DNA from: Candidatus Desantisbacteria bacterium CG1_02_38_46
GTDB taxonomy: Bacteria > Desantisbacteria > UBA1551 > UBA1559
Direction of reading: 5' to 3'
Assembly (NCBI GenBank): GCA_001871015.1
Contig: MNUO01000025.1
Location: forward strand, 1 to 15,487
DNA: 15,487 nucleotides
This document shows positions 13,393 through 15,487 of this stretch, piece by piece (the first letter of the stretch is position 1; each line of letters starts with the position of its first letter). Below the pieces are notes generated by a model that was not told where the DNA came from, did no database searches, and saw only the letters and a program-made list of their open reading frames with translations. The position numbers and the translations under genes are program-made.

Positions 13393-14452
13393 ATTTTCCT
13401 ATCTCCCTCGCGGTCTCAACTGCAAATTTATAATTCTGGAAACTCACTGACGGCGGCACTGAATGGTCACTATGAAATATATAGCCACCTCTTTCTTTTG
13501 CTATGGATACTTTACTCTCTACTTCTTCACGAATCTTCTCCTTATCTAAACTTAAGATATCTGCTGAAATGTTGCCGAAAAAAGTTATTTTGTTGTCATA
13601 TTGCTTTTTGTAAATTCGGACATCATTTCCTGCTCTCGCTTCCAGTGGCTGAATAGCATCAACGCCAACTTCTATTAGAAGCGGCAAAAATTCTTTCACA
13701 TTTCCATCACAATGGTAAATCAGAAAAAGCCTCTGCTCCCTGCAGAACTGCTTTATGCGCACAAGACTGGGCATAACGAGAGCCCTGTAAGTTCTGGGCG
13801 AAAAAAGCATTCCGTTCTTATAGCAGAGGTCGCTGGAAAGCCATATAGCGTCGGGTTTCATTCCTTCCTTGATGCAAATTTCACACATCTTAAGTATAAA
13901 TCCTGTATGCGTATCAATCATATCCTTTATTAAATCCGGTTCTTCCACCATCTTTGGTAATCCTGATTCAAATCCCATTGTACGTTCTAAAACAAACCAG
14001 CAGGGTTCATCTGGACTTAAATAAACAAAATCTCTTCTTTTGCGAAGGTTTTCATAAGTTGTTTTCATTTCTTTGGGAATTCTTTCTTTTGTAGGCACAA
14101 GTTTTTGTTTTAATTCCTCCCAATCTTTTTTCTCCTTCAGAATATGGTCAACCTGATTAGGAGGACTGTAGGTTTCACCTTTCCATACTTTTAAAGTTCT
14201 TCCATAACCATCGGTTTCTATCCTATATTCAGTAGTATCTTCCAACACTTTAACCGGCAATTGAAATGTTCCGTCAAAAGAAATTCCGCTGATGTGGTCC
14301 ATTTCAAAATAATCAAGTGGGGCAATGTCTTCTGGCAAACCTTCTTTTTTCCAGCGTTCAACTGTCTGGGGCCAGAAACATATTTCGCAAAGAGGAACCC
14401 TGTCAGGAATTTCTCCTGCCAGCACTTTGCTTATTCTTTCCTGCGAAGTCAT
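13379..14452 (-). CDS. UroD-like (uroporphyrinogen decarboxylase family) protein B, reaction unknown
   Basis: The 357-residue protein begins MTSQERISKVLAGEIPDRVPL, the usual opening of UroD-family proteins (E-R-x-x-x-x-L-x-G-x-x-P-D-R-V-P). ATG 14452 is chosen for the AAGGAG just upstream; the open frame extends 28 codons further but runs into the isomerase gene. Other signatures are SSDLCYKNGMLFSP at 206-219, YHCDGN at 246-251, VDAIQPLE at 264-271, and HSDHSVPPSV at 327-336. HCDG replaces the HxCG zinc motif of MtaA-type methyltransferases (His present, second ligand Asp), and the downstream zinc cysteine is not evident. It is the second gene of the isomerase-UroD-UroD operon, a context I recall from planctomycete and lentisphaeral genomes. 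Confidence 0.82.
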   Translation of the reverse strand: MTSQERISKVLAGEIPDRVPLCEICFWPQTVERWKKEGLPEDIAPLDYFEMDHISGISFDGTFQLPVKVLEDTTEYRIETDGYGRTLKVWKGETYSPPNQVDHILKEKKDWEELKQKLVPTKERIPKEMKTTYENLRKRRDFVYLSPDEPCWFVLERTMGFESGLPKMVEEPDLIKDMIDTHTGFILKMCEICIKEGMKPDAIWLSSDLCYKNGMLFSPRTYRALVMPSLVRIKQFCREQRLFLIYHCDGNVKEFLPLLIEVGVDAIQPLEARAGNDVRIYKKQYDNKITFFGNISADILSLDKEKIREEVESKVSIAKERGGYIFHSDHSVPPSVSFQNYKFAVETAREIGKYGNF

Positions 14453-14477
14453 TTTTTCTCCTTTTCTCTGCAACCCC

Positions 14478-15293
14478 CTATAAAATTTTACGCAGGAAAG
14501 TAAGGTCTTTTTTTGTCTGTTCCACAACCTGTTCAACAGGCAACTGGTATTCGCTATGCATAGAAAGTGGCCCGTTGAAATTAAGAGTTTTCAAGAAATC
14601 TGAAAATTCTTTCCAGTTCACCAATCCTTCTCCCAGAGGTACTACCTGTGTTTTCCAGGGCCATTTCGACGATGGGTCAACATCCTTGATACGGGCAAAA
14701 CTAAGGTCTTTAACAGCAACCATAAAAAGTCTATTAGAGATATAATCTAAATTCATCTTCCATCCCGAGTATCCTCCTTCAATGGCTGCATGCCCTATAT
14801 CATAATAAGCACCCACCCACTCGGGAGAACAATTCTCAAGAAGGTCAATCAAATGCGGTAAGGAAGCGCCGAGGCAATTCCCGGAATGATTATGATAACC
14901 TGCTTTTATTTTCTTCTCCTCGCAAAATTTAGCGATATCTTTCAATTTCGCATTTGCTTCCCTTAACAATTTTCTTAAACTTCCAAACTCCTGATATGCA
15001 TAATATCCCAACTTGAAATAACCGATTCCTAAATTTGAAGCTGCGCCCAGAACATCTTTTGCGTATAGTTGATTTATATCAGTAATCTCAGTAGTAATCA
15101 TTGTGATTTTTACCCCTTCCCGCAAAAGAGCTTCTTTAGCTATGGGAAGTTTTTCCTTCACTTCTGCCGGCTCTACATGCCCGCCCTTCCTTACAGTAAG
15201 ATCTACGCCTTCAATTCCAATTGATTTCAAAGCTTTACCTAAATTTTGGTAATCTGATTCCTGTAAATGCTTACTAAAAACACACAGTTCCAT
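14478..15293 (-). CDS. Sugar phosphate isomerase/epimerase-like TIM-barrel protein (AP endonuclease family 2)
   Basis: The 271-residue protein belongs to the xylose-isomerase-like TIM barrel group, whose members include keto-sugar epimerases, inosose dehydratases and hydroxypyruvate isomerase. Candidate metal ligands and active-site residues are seen in AGYHNHSGN at 131-139, YDIGH at 164-168, VAVKDL at 192-197, LGEG at 220-223 and HSEY at 246-249. No signal peptide is present, so it is cytosolic. AAAGGAGG precedes the ATG. It is the first gene after the R2 promoter, with a leader of about 90 bases, and leads into the two UroD-like genes. The exact substrate cannot be read from sequence alone. 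Confidence 0.87.
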   Translation of the reverse strand: MELCVFSKHLQESDYQNLGKALKSIGIEGVDLTVRKGGHVEPAEVKEKLPIAKEALLREGVKITMITTEITDINQLYAKDVLGAASNLGIGYFKLGYYAYQEFGSLRKLLREANAKLKDIAKFCEEKKIKAGYHNHSGNCLGASLPHLIDLLENCSPEWVGAYYDIGHAAIEGGYSGWKMNLDYISNRLFMVAVKDLSFARIKDVDPSSKWPWKTQVVPLGEGLVNWKEFSDFLKTLNFNGPLSMHSEYQLPVEQVVEQTKKDLTFLRKIL

Positions 15294-15325
15294 CGCTGCC
15301 TCCTTTATTTAATCAAGGTAGTGAT

Positions 15326-15352
15326 TCAGCATCGGTTAGCCATCTTACTCAT
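15326..15352 (-). other. Possible decayed coding remnant in the isomerase operon leader
   Basis: In the leader an ATG at 15350-15352 begins ATGAGTAAGATGG (MSKM...), and the frame stops after eight codons. The Gfo/Idh gene, at nearly the same distance from the other copy of the promoter, begins ATGAGTAAAATTA. The similarity of start and position suggests that R2 once stood before a related gene now deleted, or that a short leader peptide is made. Very short, so tentative. Confidence 0.25.
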
Positions 15353-15373
15353 TCTTGTCTTATCATATTTTTA

Positions 15374-15487
15374 TTTAATAGCTAAGGAAATTATACCAGA
15401 AGTTATCCACAACCTTCAGGACTAAAGTCCTGAGGTACAGCATGTCAGGGCTAAAGCCCTGAGCTACGGACCTTCAGGTCTGATTTT
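15374..15487. repeat. R2: direct repeat with palindrome array and promoter (copy 2, cut by window end)
   Basis: Second copy of the R1 unit, same orientation, 3.25 kb away. It contains TCAGGACTAAAGTCCTGA at 15416-15433 and TCAGGGCTAAAGCCCTGA at 15445-15462; compared with R1 the second palindrome has A-to-G and T-to-C changes at paired positions, keeping the stem. A GACC-TTCA-GGTC hairpin lies at 15469-15480. It lacks most of the TAACTCAG half-palindrome of R1. The unit may continue beyond the window. Confidence 0.85.
15390..15398 (-). promoter_or_regulatory. Extended -10 promoter of the isomerase-UroD-UroD operon
   Basis: TGGTATAAT on the minus strand, identical to the element in R1, with no good -35 hexamer. 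Predicted +1 near 15383. Sharing the whole promoter segment with the Gfo/Idh operon implies matched basal expression and possibly shared regulation through the adjoining palindromes. Confidence 0.65.

Noticed and set aside
12280-14452. UroD-like genes as heme biosynthesis (hemE)
   Set aside because: The N-terminal arginine signature of true UroD is absent, two copies sit side by side in a sugar context, and no other tetrapyrrole gene is near.
14453-14536. 28-residue N-terminal extension of UroD-like protein B
   Set aside because: It overlaps the end of the isomerase gene, does not resemble the family, and the AAGGAG site fits ATG 14452.

Overview
The window looks like a chromosomal segment of an uncultured, moderately AT-rich bacterium. 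The best guess is a member of the Omnitrophota / Planctomycetes-Lentisphaerae (PVC-like) sphere. That guess rests on two things: a sugar-catabolic cluster carrying uroporphyrinogen-decarboxylase-like (UroD-like) proteins next to a Gfo/Idh oxidoreductase and a TIM-barrel sugar isomerase, and small dispersed repeats sitting between and inside genes. No rRNA, tRNA or single-copy marker is present, so the taxonomy is inference. Apart from one partial frame at the left edge, every convincing gene lies on the minus strand and reads right to left.

Right to left. (1) 15487-12280: a palindrome-array/promoter repeat (R2), then a sugar isomerase/epimerase-like protein and two overlapping UroD-like proteins. 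(2) 12245-9117: a second copy of the same repeat/promoter (R1), then a Gfo/Idh/MocA oxidoreductase, an MFS transporter and a HAD (Cof-type) phosphatase in a tight operon. (3) 9096-1920: a strong promoter overlapped by a 37-bp near-perfect palindrome. It drives an ABC transporter (lipoprotein binding protein, ATPase, fused two-domain permease of the Fbp/Afu class), a small secreted protein, galT, a 42-residue coupled ORF and a phosphohexomutase. The binding protein shows no adjacent tyrosine pair of the ferric-binding kind, and the neighbours are Leloir-type enzymes, so a sugar or sugar-phosphate substrate is more likely than iron. (4) 1892-400: an AbiEi/AbiEii type IV toxin-antitoxin pair with a consensus sigma-70 promoter and an inverted-repeat operator candidate. 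(5) 379-1: a promoter and the first ~23 codons of a class IV aminotransferase (IlvE-like), cut off by what looks like the end of an insertion element whose last ~51 codons (+ strand) open the window.

Regions 1-3 could form a sugar-import and processing unit: uptake (ABC, MFS), isomerisation and oxidation (isomerase, Gfo/Idh), phosphate handling (HAD, phosphohexomutase, GalT) and two UroD-like proteins of unknown reaction. The UroD-like pair is the best candidate for undescribed biochemistry: neither keeps the methyltransferase HxC zinc pattern nor the N-terminal Arg-rich signature of heme UroD. The other notable signals are the ~115-bp direct repeats that bracket the isomerase/UroD operon and each carry an extended -10 promoter, the palindromic operator, and several dispersed-repeat sequences embedded in frame inside the phosphohexomutase gene.
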